Of a DNA stretch of 64,000 nt, positions 1 to 17,008 are shown piece by piece (within the stretch, counting starts at the first letter, position 1; the number at the start of each line of letters is the position of its first letter). The DNA is from Macquaria australasica (taxonomy: Eukaryota > Chordata > Actinopteri > Centrarchiformes > Percichthyidae): positions 496,001-560,000 of the forward strand of contig SEMN01000262.1 in assembly GCA_005408345.1 (NCBI GenBank), given 5' to 3'. A program made the position numbers and the translations under genes. The notes under the pieces are model-generated. The model was not told the origin of the DNA. It searched no databases and saw only the letters and a program-made list of their open reading frames with translations.

Positions 1-4701
<4,701 letters not shown>

Positions 4702-4835
4702 TTAAAAAGAAGAGTAAACTCAAGTGAACAAAATAGAAATTTGCACATCTACACGCAATTTGCACGAGTGTAAATGTTAATTTAGCAGTTTAGCAGTAGT
4801 GTATTTTTCCAACTCCATGTTTATTTTACGATTGT

Positions 4836-5350
4836 CAGTGGTGGAAGAAGTATTCTCATTGTTTTTACTTTAAGTAAAAGTAGCAATACCACAGTGTAAA
4901 AATACATAACAAGTAGAAGTCCTGAATTTGAATTTACTAAAGTAAAAGTACTATCAGCAAAAAGTACTGAAAGTAAAAAGACTCATTAAGCAACATCTTA
5001 TTATTTATTATATCATCAGATTTTTTTACTGCTGTATTAATGCATAAGCAGCATTTTAATGTTGTAGTTGGTCGAGGTGGAGCCAATTTTTACTATTTTA
5101 TATACTGTCAGCTATAGCAATGCCTCATATTTTATAAACTTATTATATGTTTTGTGTGTAAAATATGAATCTGCAAAGTAACAATAGCTGTCAGATACAC
5201 ATAGTGATGTAAAAAAAATGCAATACTTCACTATGAAATGTAGTGGAGTAGAAGTAAGTAAAAAGTAGCATAAAATAGAAATACTCAAAGTACAGGTACC
5301 TAAAAATTGTACTAAAGTACAGTAATTGAGTAAATGTACCTCCACCACTG
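4836..5350. mobile_element. Non-autonomous hAT-like MITE with CAGTGGTGGA terminal repeats
   Basis: The left end starts CAGTGGTGGAAGAAG and the right end finishes CTCCACCACTG, giving inverted termini. Internally the element carries the AAGTAAAAGTA motif series typical of a very common teleost hAT-derived MITE. The flanking octamers (4828-4835 and 5351-5358) match at 6 of 8 positions as a direct repeat, as expected for an aged hAT target duplication. They are also exact reverse complements of each other, so the inverted match extends to 18 bp on each side. There is no transposase. It lies in the mef2a intron. Confidence 0.85.
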
Positions 5351-8300
5351 ACAATCGTGATGGCAACTTGCTCTAAATAATACTGAAGAGCTGCTTTATG
5401 CTGAAACCATACATTTGTATAAAATCTCAAAGAGTTCTGCTAAGTTTTAAAAGCTGCGCAACTGAAAAACAAATACTCTCATCTGGAGCTTACACTGTAG
5501 GCTGAGCCAGGAAAATAACAGTATTAACAGTCTCATTATGTTACAACACTGTTACTGTAACCAAGGTGACAGAAAACAAGATCACTCCCACTTTAGGAAC
5601 GATTGCAATGACATAGTGCATGTCTGAAATGTCTAGTTATCAGGACAGAGGTCACGGTTAGAGGCACGAGTCAGCGAGCTGAGTCAGAGCTTTGGCAACA
5701 ACAGGGGTCCATACATTACTGTAGCCCCTGACTCCATATACGGAAAGCTATCTCTGTAGTGCAGCATAAGCCTTGTAACATGAGCCCTCAGATGGGACTT
5801 CGGGTCATACATCACTCCAATGGTAACGCAACCCTCTCTGCAAAGTGACTTTATGTCCTGTATCTCTGCAGCTGTGTCTCTGTGGTCGCTTCAGACCCAC
5901 ACACACATGTCATTATGTTGCACCACCTTTTTACAGTATGCTACAGTCATTTCTCCAGCAAGAAACATCATTCACAGGGTGGGAGGATACAAATATAGCC
6001 ATTTTCTCCTTTGGTCTTGTAATGGTTGTTTGTAGAAAATAGTTTACAAATGTGTATATTTTAAATCATGAGCCTTTAGATTTGTGTTTTTCTTCAGTGC
6101 ATGTGTCTTGTCAAATGTGTATTATACAACGTGTGCTAGTAAAATCTGTGCTTAGAGCCACAGAGGAGTGCATGTGTCTGTATTCACCATCAGTTTCACT
6201 GACCTACTAAGAGAGGAGTTGAGCAGATGAGCTGGCTTTGTTCAACTTTAATTGGTCACAGCTTGCGGCTATACCCTCATTTTAACTGGTATAATGCAGT
6301 ATAATCCTATGTGTTGCATAGTGTCTATGTAACCGCTGAGGCAGTGGGGTCACTCCAACTGTGATAAATGAATTTCAAATCTTCCACACTACAGGTAATT
6401 ACACAGGACCATTATTCCCGCTCTAGACACGGAGGAGCCTGTCCTCGTGTCTTTTTCTATTCAATACACCGATGTTAGTCGAGCTCATATGACAAACCAA
6501 ATTCTAAAATGACATTTCTTGAAATGACAAGGTTTAAATACAGGAGAGACTGAATCAAATGACATGTTTCCTTGCAAATCGCAGACACATAAAGCCTCAG
6601 AGTGAGTTTGGTGGAGCAGAAAAAGCATTGTGAGGTTTTGTGCATGTCCTTCTGATGATTTTCTCAAGGTGGATCACTGCATGGAGGCAGACAAGGAGAC
6701 CAGTCTCTGATCCGTTTCTACCAACTTAGAGCACCTGCAGGTCTAACCAGCTGATACTAGTCCCCTTTGACTAAACGCCAGGGCTGCGCACTTGCTCATT
6801 TGCCTGTTTGCGTATTTGTTTGTTTGCCTAACCAACTGGAAAGCAGGGACTGTTGTGTGGGAAAATGATTAACAAATTGTAGGCTCTTTAGCAGATTAAT
6901 GTTGCTGTTAAGCCATGGAGATGTCACCTTTCAGCAGGAAGGCCAGGATGAGACGCTGAGCGAGGACTTTGTTCCACCTGGATGCATGGCAGAGTGCTGA
7001 GTGCAGGGCTGCTGACCCAGGCACCGCTTCATTTCAACCTCAGCAGCAGCACTGAGACTTGGTCCTTGCCCCAGCCCTAGACACAGTACCTCTACAAAAG
7101 CCAGCTGCTGCTCACACTGCCATTAAAGGTGATGACCACATTACTCTTCTGTACTTACACAGTTACCTTTAATAGGGAAATAAGGGGGCTATTTTGTACA
7201 ATCTTGCCCTATTTTTCTGCTTTTGTTAGAATATGTAAGAAGTCCAGCTCAATTTGATAAGTCATGACACAAAACAGCTCTGAGCATAAAGACCAACATA
7301 CACAAATATAACCTCCATCCACCCCCATCTTCTCTGGGATGACTGGTAAGACAGTGGAAAACCACAGACATCCTTGAGGTCAAGTGGGAGGTTCACTGGC
7401 GGAGCTTTCCTATGGTTCACCAAGTCAAAGACACCCACAAAGACATTCAATGTGGTTTTAAAAATCTGAGTCGCGCCTATAGTAAGATGTGGTAAACATG
7501 TAGTCTAGCTCCCTGACTAATTCATGTTATTCACAATGATAGGATTAGCTTCAGTATTGTAAAGCTGTGTTGCACCACTGTACCAGTGCATCTTACAGCT
7601 GAGAAATCAAATGTCAGGGCAAAAGAGAAGGGAGGCCACATTTAAACTTCCAGTAAACTGGAGTGATTCCAACTTTCTCTGCATTTGATAAGGTCATTAT
7701 AACAGCTTACACAATAGCAGACCGACCAGTGACTATACTAGCATTTCCTTTAGACTGTACCAGGCTGAAAACCCTGACCTTTTAAGAAGCTCTCACAATG
7801 TCAAGAGGAGGTGGAAATACTGCTCTCAATTCACACTTTCCGCATTTCTAGATTCTTCCCAAGTGCCCCGCCACCATTACCTGTTTTTACTGAGCTTTAA
7901 TTGAGCTTGGTAATTCAGTTCTTATATTCATATTTTCTATACTTTGGGTATGAGTTTTGCGTGTTGTACGTGCGAGCTAACAAGGCTCTAAAAAAAGTAT
8001 TTTAATCTGCACTGTGCAAGATGTTTCTGTAAAAAAAAAAGTGAGAGTGGTGCTGCAGCAGAGAAAAGCGTGCCATCTTCCCCAAAGAGATAGAAGAGGT
8101 GAATTCACCCTATTTGCCTAAATAAAATTCTGGAGTGGTTATTGATGGGAATCTTCATTCACAGGAACTGACAAAATGAAACTCAAGGGGAAATTACAAA
8201 CATTTCAGATAAACAGCAACAAGCAAATTTGCCTTTTGGAGAAACTGGGCTCACTAGTTCTAGTCGCTTTTTTGTGTGCCAAATGCAACCATTTATCTGT

Positions 8301-11300
8301 GTGTAAAATTGCATGTGTCCTGAGACAAATGCATCTAAAATCTATAGCACAAGCATATGTGTCTGTCTTAGTTTTATTGTTTTCATCCTCCACAAGGCAG
8401 ACCCTGCCACAGAAAACTGTATAATATATAATAACATATGCTACAACAAACCCAGACACACACATCCACACAGAGTTGATGTGTCAATCATAAGGTCTAT
8501 CAATGTCTGTCCTTAGGCAGAGGTGCCAAGATGACAAACAAGACATCTGGGACTCAGAGTGCAGCTGTGACTGGGGCATGGCAGGAGATGCCTGAGTCAC
8601 TAACACCTTCGGAGGGGTGAGGAGCTAGCGGCCTTATTAGAACCTCATGTCACCTCTGACAGCCCCCATGGCAGACAAGAGAGTGGGCTTGAGAGTCAGA
8701 GAGGTCTGGCACCAGCTGGCAGAGTGACCCAGGCCCTGTGGCTGCTGCCCTGGCTACGCAGTGCCAGAGTGTGTGGGCCTGGGAGACAGGCCAGGGCCAC
8801 CGCGACTGTCTGCCTGGATCAGCTCTCGCTGGGAGAGAGGACAGCCCCAGGATCCCCATGTGGACAACTGAGGGCTCAAAAGCCTCATCCACTGGGTAGG
8901 ATTGACCTTGAAACCTACAGTAGCCGTGACTGATCTGAGGGGGGTGACATGCTAGTCAACAAAATGTAAGTAGGTTTCCTAGAAATATCTCTTAATCAAT
9001 AACAAGAATGATCCAGTTTAAGGACAATTGGCTTGTTCAATTTACTGAAAACTGTAATTGTCATAGGAGACAGTGTGCTGTGTTGATAAAATTGTAAATA
9101 ATTCTGCATCATTGAGAAGTGTGAGCGTCTTTGTGACGCATGACAAGGTACACGCTTTCTTTAACACTCGACGGGAAAAATACAACCACCATCGCCCAAC
9201 TCCATGTTTTGCTGCTTCATTGCAGTTTTGTGGAAACTACACATCATCTTGAACAATGATAATATATGCACTGGCTGTCACATTTAACAGTGTTCCTCTG
9301 TTCTGTCCATGGTCTATCAACAAGCTCTTTACCTGTCAAAAAAATAATGACGACCACTCAGAACTTCAGGAACCGGTGAAGGCTGAAAAATGGGAAGTAT
9401 GCGCGGTGTTGCTCCCTGGAGAAAAAGTGAGAGAGAGAGAGCTGCTCTTTGCCTACAGGCATCTGATGTGCCAGAGCAAAATCCAAAATGAGCCACAGCA
9501 AGGGCAGGCAACCCTCCACCCAGCAGCAAAATCATCAAACTTTTAATGACTTGGGCAATTACCCCCAGTGAGCCTGCTTAATGGCATCCAGAGGACGTCA
9601 CTAGACACTGCTCACTAGGCTACACCAGCCTCTTGCCTACACTAACTTACAAGACTAATGTGTACCCTCCTTTCTCCAACGTCATTCCCCTGCATAGATC
9701 CACACACACCATGGCAGCTGCTCTGAGAAGCAGGTGAAAGACCCTGAAAATGCTCATTGAGTGCCACTGGCTCTGCTATTGTTATTTTGTGCGGTTCATG
9801 AGTTCCAGACCTGTCAAGTCAAACAGATACTCCTCTCTTTTTGAAGGCCACATTTCACTGGTCCATGTGATTCCACAGTAAGGCACTGTATGTGTGGGTA
9901 TGGCAGAAAGAGAGAGAGTTGATGGAAATGTGAATGTTAGATAATAGTGTATAATAAATGTGTGTGTATCTGTCTGTGACTCAAAAGGTAATAATTGCTG
10001 TGAATACAGTAAATGAGGAAAATCAGCCAGGGCGGTGCGGTTGTCTGGTTGTTATCTAGCATTCATTTGCAATCAGCATGTCAGTCTGGCTGATGACTGC
10101 GCCGCTGTGTTGTAGGACCATCACTTATGCAGGGCATGGCTCAGGAGCTGGCTCTTTACCATCCTACAGTATGCATGGCGGGACCTCTGCTGCCTTCATG
10201 TCTCATTCTGTACACCTCTGCAAGGCCACAGAGCAGAGACACACACTTTTGTGTGAACATAAAGCTGCACAAAAAAGCCCTAACTTACACATGATGCATG
10301 CAACAACTGTACAATATTTTAATTGTTATCTTATCTTACTTGTCATTTTTGCACAATACACTTCATTACTCTGAATTATGAAGATGTGTTGTCATTATAC
10401 ACTGTAGGTAATGACTTGAAGCAAAATAAAAAAAGATTTTCAGTGAAAAAGTTCACTGCCTGTCTCAACTCTGCACTCACAATTCCTGATAGATTGTGCA
10501 ATTACAGACCTTCTCAGCCTTTGCCACACTCGGTGTTATAAATCCTGAAAGGTTAACAGCCCTCCTAAAGCTCTTGCAGTGATAATGCAAGGGAGCCCCC
10601 GTTGTCCCCACACAACATCCCATATAGCAATACTATCTAATTAGCCCACTTAAGGACTTCTTTCATTTTAATGCTATGAGTTCAGATAGCTAGCAGCAGA
10701 GCAGCGTAGATAAAGATTCAAATTGTCTCCTGACAATGGGGACCATATGCTAATGGCTATTCCCCCTTGGTTAGGAGCATGCCCCAGGGAGATGGCACTC
10801 TGCGCTTCATGGCCCACAGAAAAAAAAAGAGAGAAAGATACACGCGCATACATCACTTTATACCAAAGCTTTATTTTAGCACAGCGGCCTATTGTCACAG
10901 CAGATTCTCTGCTGAGCCAGCTAAAACCAACTTAATGCAAGCTGAAAAGCCTGCGTTCTGCTGATAAACTTTCTCGCAAATTATACAGAGACATTTAAAA
11001 TCTGATGCAAACACTCGACGTTGGGAGGCACATTAATAATAAGCAACGTCTCTCTCTGCAGCTCCACTTTTCTGTGAAACAATACAGCAAAATGTCTTCC
11101 CTCACTCCCTTCATATATGCAGTATAAAGAATGGATCATCTGAAGGGTTAACTTGCTCACTTAGCGAACTGTTGACAACCTGTTTTCATGTAATTTCCTC
11201 TCTTTCTATTTTTCCCTGATGTCACAGGTCATTGCATACAGTGTAGATAGGAGCAATGAGCCAGGGGTGATTCCTCTCCTGCCCTCCTGTTTGGATCCCA

Positions 11301-12432
11301 CCCAGAGCCAGGTGTTTTACTGATAATTGGCCCACAGTGTGTATTTTTGTTTTGCACTTGGCTGAACTGCTAGCCTCACAGTAACAGAGAGAGACACAGT
11401 CAGAGTACCGATTGGCTAGTTCCATATCATGTTAATACCCTCAGGAGAGGAAGCACTACTGTGCCGCCGTTACATTTCTGTGTGCACAGCAAAAAGTTGT
11501 TCCACCTGTGAAGGAATGCAAATTATATTTTGAGAGGGTGTTAACAAGATGCGGCCTATTTGGCTATGGGAGACCTACACATCTTCATTAATTGGTATAA
11601 TTCGTCAAAAACTGCACTCACGCTTGCTCAACTTAGCTCTTAAATCAAAGGGAGCGTAGCTAAAAAAGAAATGGACCCAACCTTCCTGCTATAGATATCC
11701 AAGCCTGTTATTCTTGTTTCAAACAGACCAAGGCTGTTTTGTACAGTGTTTTGCTGTTTAGGAGTTTATATTTAACGTGAGCAGACAGAGTGAATTCCAG
11801 CTCTCTCCCTCTCTGCGGCTAGCTGGGACCAGTGTAGCCGAGGCAGAGAAGGGTGCTGTGTGTCCTGCTGACCCACCCTGCAAATGAGAGGGTGCTGTGG
11901 TGCAGTGGCTGCTCCTAATTACTACCAAACAGCTGCAAACACATCGGGCTACAGCGAAGGGGCCCAGCCATACTGCCAGGCCAGGGGACAAGCCCTACAG
12001 TGTGGGGAGGCCACAGGCGGCCCGCTGTGCTCCTCGCTACCCTCAGCTCACTCCCACGCCATGAGGCCCCCGCTGCATCCCAGCGCTCCTGCTGCCTCAT
12101 CAACTTCTCTGGCTGAAATTGCAGGGTGGCAGGGGAATCATGTCTGTAAATACGACCGCACTGACAAAGAAATGTCATGGTCCCTGTTCAGCTGGCTGGG
12201 ACTTTGGGGAGGGAGGTATGTCTGTTTAGATCCATGCACACCATGACAGCTGCCGAACTCTGGTCCAAGGCAGGAAGAAAAATAGAAGACTGTAACCTTC
12301 AGACAGGTACAGAGCAGATTTTTTTCTCAGACACAAAAGAAGGATACAGAAGCATCTTGTAAAATAAATTTAGAAATAAGCTAATGATAATACTATTTTA
12401 CTCAAACCTTTAACTCTACTTAAACCAGTATT

Positions 12433-12575
<143 letters not shown>

Positions 12576-12592
12576 GAAATTCTGACACTCAC

Positions 12593-12670
12593 CTGCCTGT
12601 TCCTCTCATCCATGATCCTGGTGATCTGTATCTTCTTCCGCCCCATGGCTGCGTCCGGTCTCTCTGACAC
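12593..12670 (-). CDS. mef2a: mef2a start exon: short 5'UTR plus codons 1-18 of the MADS box
   Basis: This is the first coding exon of a MEF2-family transcription factor, a nuclear DNA-binding protein that drives muscle and neuronal gene expression. The ATG is at 12646-12644 and 18 codons read MGRKKIQITRIMDERNRQ, the invariant N-terminus of all vertebrate MEF2 proteins. The exon ends at 12593 in phase 0, followed by a GTGAGT donor (12592-12587). Upstream of the ATG, the minus strand has a T-rich tract ending in AG at 12672-12671, so the exon probably starts at 12670 with about 24 nt of 5'UTR. The exon-intron boundary after Gln18 is the conserved MEF2 boundary. Paralog assignment rests on the next exon and on ttc23 synteny. 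An unusually long GATA tract begins 17 bp past the donor. The coding part is very secure; the acceptor position is inferred. Confidence 0.95.
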
Positions 12671-13173
12671 CTTAACAATATCAGAAAAACAACACGATTT
12701 CTTCCCCCACTCTCCTAGCACATCGTGCAACAGTCTCTCTTCTTGTATACACTCTTTCTTCTTTCTTCGCAATACGCTCTTCGACAGACCACACCACAAT
12801 CTGCACGAGGACAAAAAAAAACAAAGACAGAGAAGGGGGAAAGAGAAAAACAGAAAGTTAACTTGACACTCGACAATGTCTCCTTAGGCACTTCAAAGCA
12901 CCGGAGGGCTCTGTTTTCTGTTCTCAAGCACATTCAGAAAGTATGAGGCCCACATGGCGTACCCCTTATCTCCTCTGTTGTTGCACTTGAACCACAGCTG
13001 AAGTCAATGAAAGAGGGCTTCACACTTACAGGGCAGCAGCTATACAAGTTGTATTGAACTGTACACAATTAAATGCATACATTCAGACAATGGCAATAAA
13101 AGCCGGTGACACACATTCTCCAAAATAATCTAAATGATCAAAATACTTTCACCTCTGGTTGGTTTCTAATATT

Positions 13174-13557
13174 TTAAAGCAATAGTTTGACATGTTGGGA
13201 AATGTGCTTGTTTGCTTTCTGCAGAGTTAGATGGGAAAATTGATACCACTCTCATAGCTGTCAGTTAAATACAGGCCACGGCCAGCAGCCAGTTAGCTTG
13301 GTTTAGAATGAAGACTGGAAACAGGGGAAGCAGCTAGCCAGGCAAAAATGAAAAATTGAAATTTTTACACTTTGGTTTTTGTATGGATTAAACAAAAGGA
13401 GATATAACTTGTTAATTAGTGACTACTGCTGGTAGGTGGATTTTGTTATCTTTGGACAGAGCCAAGCTAGCCGTTTCCAGTGTTTGTGCTAAGCTAAGCT
13501 AACTGACTGCTGGACAGAAAGCAAATAAATCGATTTCCCAAAATCTTTTACTTTAAG
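13174..13557. mobile_element. Teleost long-inverted-repeat MITE
   Basis: The left end reads TTAAAGCAATAGTTTGACAT followed by TTGGGAAAT; the right end carries GATTTCCCAAAATC and CTTTAAG, its reverse complement with mismatches. Internal landmarks such as GCTAAGCTAAGCTAAC and GACTGGAAACAGGGG, also inverted between the halves, match a repeat I recognise as dispersed through many fish genomes. No ORF is present. The exact ends and superfamily are uncertain. Confidence 0.75.
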
Positions 13558-14334
13558 TAATGCTAGGAAGTGGAGGGGCAGGAAGTTGGAACTAGATTTA
13601 TTTAATCTCTATATGTGTTGATGTTTTACAAAGCATTCACCTTAATAGAAAAAGTTTGTCTACCTTTCCCTGACTGCAGAGACAGAACAGCAGCATTTCC
13701 TTATTCTTTCTGAGCTGACCCACCCTGATGCCAGCTTTGCTCTAAGATGATTAAGAGAGCACCCAGTCTGGGGGAAATCTCCTGGGTTTGAGGAGAAGCC
13801 ATGGGGGGTGAGGAGGGTGGGGGTATATTCCCACATGAGCTTGTAACCTGGCCAGTGGTTCAGACCGCACTGTTCCCCAGGGAACATCTAACTCTGTCCT
13901 GTCTCTGCTTCTCCGCAAGAAGAGATATAGCCCCCTCCCTGGAGGCGCATCCATCACTTACACCCAGCAAATAGAAAATGTCTAAACAACTACATTTCCC
14001 CTATGAGTACAAATGCAGAAAGGTTAACAACTCAGGCCATTACATGCAGTCAGCAGTTGTGAGGCGAGGAAGCCAGAGGCCGAATTGGCAGTGAAAATGA
14101 AAATGACCAGTTCCAGTGGCACACAGTCATTATGGGTTACAGATGGACTGGCATTATGGTGTCTGGCTGTCTGAATCGGGGCTCCACTGTAGGCAAACTT
14201 GACTGAGATCACCTCGCTAACTACCCACGCACGGCTGTCTGAGCCAGGAAAGTAACCGCCTAAACCCCCACAAAGAATTTCCCCAAACCACATCACAACA
14301 GGCCAGGGAGAATGACGATGTTGTTCATTCACCA

Positions 14335-14338
<4 letters not shown>

Positions 14339-14364
<26 letters not shown>
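14339..14364. repeat. (CA)n microsatellite
   Basis: A short, uninterrupted CA run of about 13 units. Confidence 0.95.
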
Positions 14365-14365
<1 letters not shown>

Positions 14366-15484
14366 GACAGAGCAGTGTTCGAACTAGAGGGACATCAGCT
14401 CCCCCAAAGACATACCTGAGCCACCCTGAAAGCAATAGTAATGCGAGTTGCAAAACGTGATAATTTTGTAACATTCATTGTGTTTTGGATTTACAAATAA
14501 GTTCAATGTTTTCTGCAGGCAAGTGATGAACATGACAGACAACAGACCACTGTGGTATATTTTATCTGCATAGAGGTGAGAAGATAATCTTTTTCTTACT
14601 CTGTGTTTGTACTGTATGTGATCAGTATTGGTTGGGGGGGGTCATACTGTTTGCTATTTATAGGTGATCGTAAATAAAGTTTTACTTGTTGCCTTTGAAC
14701 TTCGATGCACTAGTTTACAGTATTCCACAGTTTTATCCGTGCATTTATGCATGAATTTGGCATTGGTTTAGAGGAACTTATCTGAGGTGGACTAATCTGT
14801 AATCATCTGTTGAGGCTGGTCTGCACTGACCACAGCAAATTCTGTTCTTTGCAAATGTAAATGTGACATGAGTGTAAGCAGTGTGCCCCATCTAAAATAA
14901 CAAACTGCTCCTCCAAAATGCTGCAGTCTTGCTCATTTTATAAAAGTCCAGTGAAACTGTACATCAGAAAGAATCGAGACACTGTAGCACATACACACGC
15001 GTGCGTACATCTTCTCCTGTCTTTATACAGAGGAGCTGTCACAGCAGGACAGTTCAAGTCTAGAGGCATAATAGACTGTGTCATGACATTTCTCTTACAC
15101 AGATACGAAATGACAAGCTGAGAGGGCCTTCAGACTGCAGGTGTGCCGCGCTCCCAACTTAGTGTCCACATTCATCAAAAGTTAGTTGAAAGCAAAAACA
15201 TCTTGCTGACAAAACCCTCATTTTCAGGAATTGAATGATCACTCTAATCTAATGCAGCGGTTGATCATATCACAACATACTACACTGTAGATCCAATAAC
15301 GCAATTTCAATCTCCAAAACTAAGTGGGAAATTTTCAGCTGGCACCACTAGACATGTCAGAAGATGGTCTGATTACAAAGGAGAACAATGTCTGTACTGT
15401 AGCAGAGTACATGTTTGTGCGTGACACTTTTCTTGAGTGTTAGAACAAGACAGTGTGTCTGTTTATGGCCTAAATCATGTGCTC

Positions 15485-15486
<2 letters not shown>

Positions 15487-15558
<72 letters not shown>
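15487..15558. repeat. (TG)n microsatellite, 72 bp
   Basis: 36 uninterrupted TG units. The apparent Cys/Val and Thr/His ORFs here are repeat translations. Confidence 0.98.
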
Positions 15559-15560
<2 letters not shown>

Positions 15561-15766
15561 AAACAGAGGCGAAGAGATAAACATAAAAAGAGAAAAGTAA
15601 AGGGGGGAAACTGAGCCTAGAAGCAGGAGCAGGACAACACGAGGCTATGAGGTCACAATAAACGATCTAAACAGGATGTAAACCCTGCTGCAAAAGTCCC
15701 ACCTCAATAAGTCATGTATATAATTCTGCAAATAATGACAAACAATGTCATTAGCCTTATTTGTTC

Positions 15767-16440
15767 TAGGGATGCATCAATCCGATTTGTTGGATTGGTA
15801 CTGGCGCCAAAACTGACTTTGTTAAGCAGATTGGGTATCGGCCAAACGGCACGTATTAAATAGTTTTCTGTTCCGCTACATTCATTTACAGCAGTAAGCT
15901 AATGTGCTTAAAGCTACCACTGATACTTCGCTACTTCCTGCATATGCTGCACAATAAACGTTTGTTTTTTAATGCGAAGGCAGTGATCGGCCTTTTCTGT
16001 GAAACCCAAAGTGACTCGCGTGGTTAGCAAACGTTAGCAAAGATTTACTCCATGTAGTTTATAACAGTAGGTTTGAATGGTTCGAGAAACACGCACTGAC
16101 ATTACAGCTTAACAACAACTAGCTGGAGTTAAAAAACACTACTGGATGAGTTACGTTGTCTAACAGGACGGTGTTGGTCTGGGAAAACAGATGGAGTGCC
16201 ATGTAATTATACTAAGGGAAGCCTTTTCCGTGTGGACGCACAAAGGACAGTGAGTGCAGCATTAGATCTGAACATCTCCGCTCACAGCAGCTCAGAGCTA
16301 TTTGTAAAGGCTGAACCTGTTCATAACACCAATAATCCTACAGCTGTGTGTGTTGCTTCTATTAGACAAAACTTGATGCTCTGCCTGTTGTTATGCAGGT
16401 TGATACGTTGTAATGTTGTAATTTCAGAAACCTTCTAAAC
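15767..16440. mobile_element. Degenerate dispersed repeat, probably hAT-derived
   Basis: It begins TAGGGATGCATCAATCCGAT, close to the TAGGGATGCACCGATCC end shared by a widespread fish transposon family, and shortly after has the GGTATCGGCC motif of that family. The body through at least 16170, and probably to about 16440, looks like the same unit. No intact transposase ORF is visible. The right end is a guess, and the family assignment is from memory. Confidence 0.5.
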
Positions 16441-16534
16441 AATTTAAGTACAATTTGTACAAGCCTAAAGAGCACATTGGTGTATAAATGTCTTCACGTA
16501 TTGTTAAGAAGAGATCTGTAGTTGCAGCTTCACG

Positions 16535-17008
16535 TTAGCTCACATATTTCTTAATAAATTCTACACAGATAAATTTACAGAGAATTGGGTGCATTCCTAG
16601 TTTGTACATACAAATCAACACATTGTATAACAGCATCTCATCATATACTCTTTTGAAAGACCTTGATATAATACACCTGGTCCATTTTGATATAAACCAG
16701 TCCAGCACTTCTGAAAGTTGCTTACCAAACATTTGTAACACATAAATCAATGTGCAGAGAATACGTCGCCATAGGAACGACCACATCAGCTTGACAGAAA
16801 GAATGACTAACAGAACGAGTCCAAGCCTTACTGCACCTTCTGTTAAATACACATACACGATTTGGAATACGCAGTATCTATAAAAGTAACTAAGCAATAC
16901 AATCGTTTCAGACCAGACCAGAGCCACTTTGGTCCTCCATGACAAGGTGTGAGACTGGTCAAGTGACAGGAGGGCCAGTCTGCCTCTTCCTCCCTTAAGA
17001 CAGACCAT
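16535..17008 (-). other. Unassigned 157-codon open frame (probably chance)
   Basis: This is the longest ATG-to-stop frame in the window. The predicted protein is strongly hydrophobic, with several Leu/Ile/Val/Tyr-rich stretches and clustered aromatic and Cys residues. I see no domain, signal-peptide logic or catalytic motif. It lies in the putative mef2a 5'-UTR intron next to a degenerate transposon-like repeat. In about 60% AT DNA of this length a frame of this size is not surprising, and no splice partners are evident. Most likely not a gene; remnant transposon coding sequence is the alternative. Confidence 0.12.
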
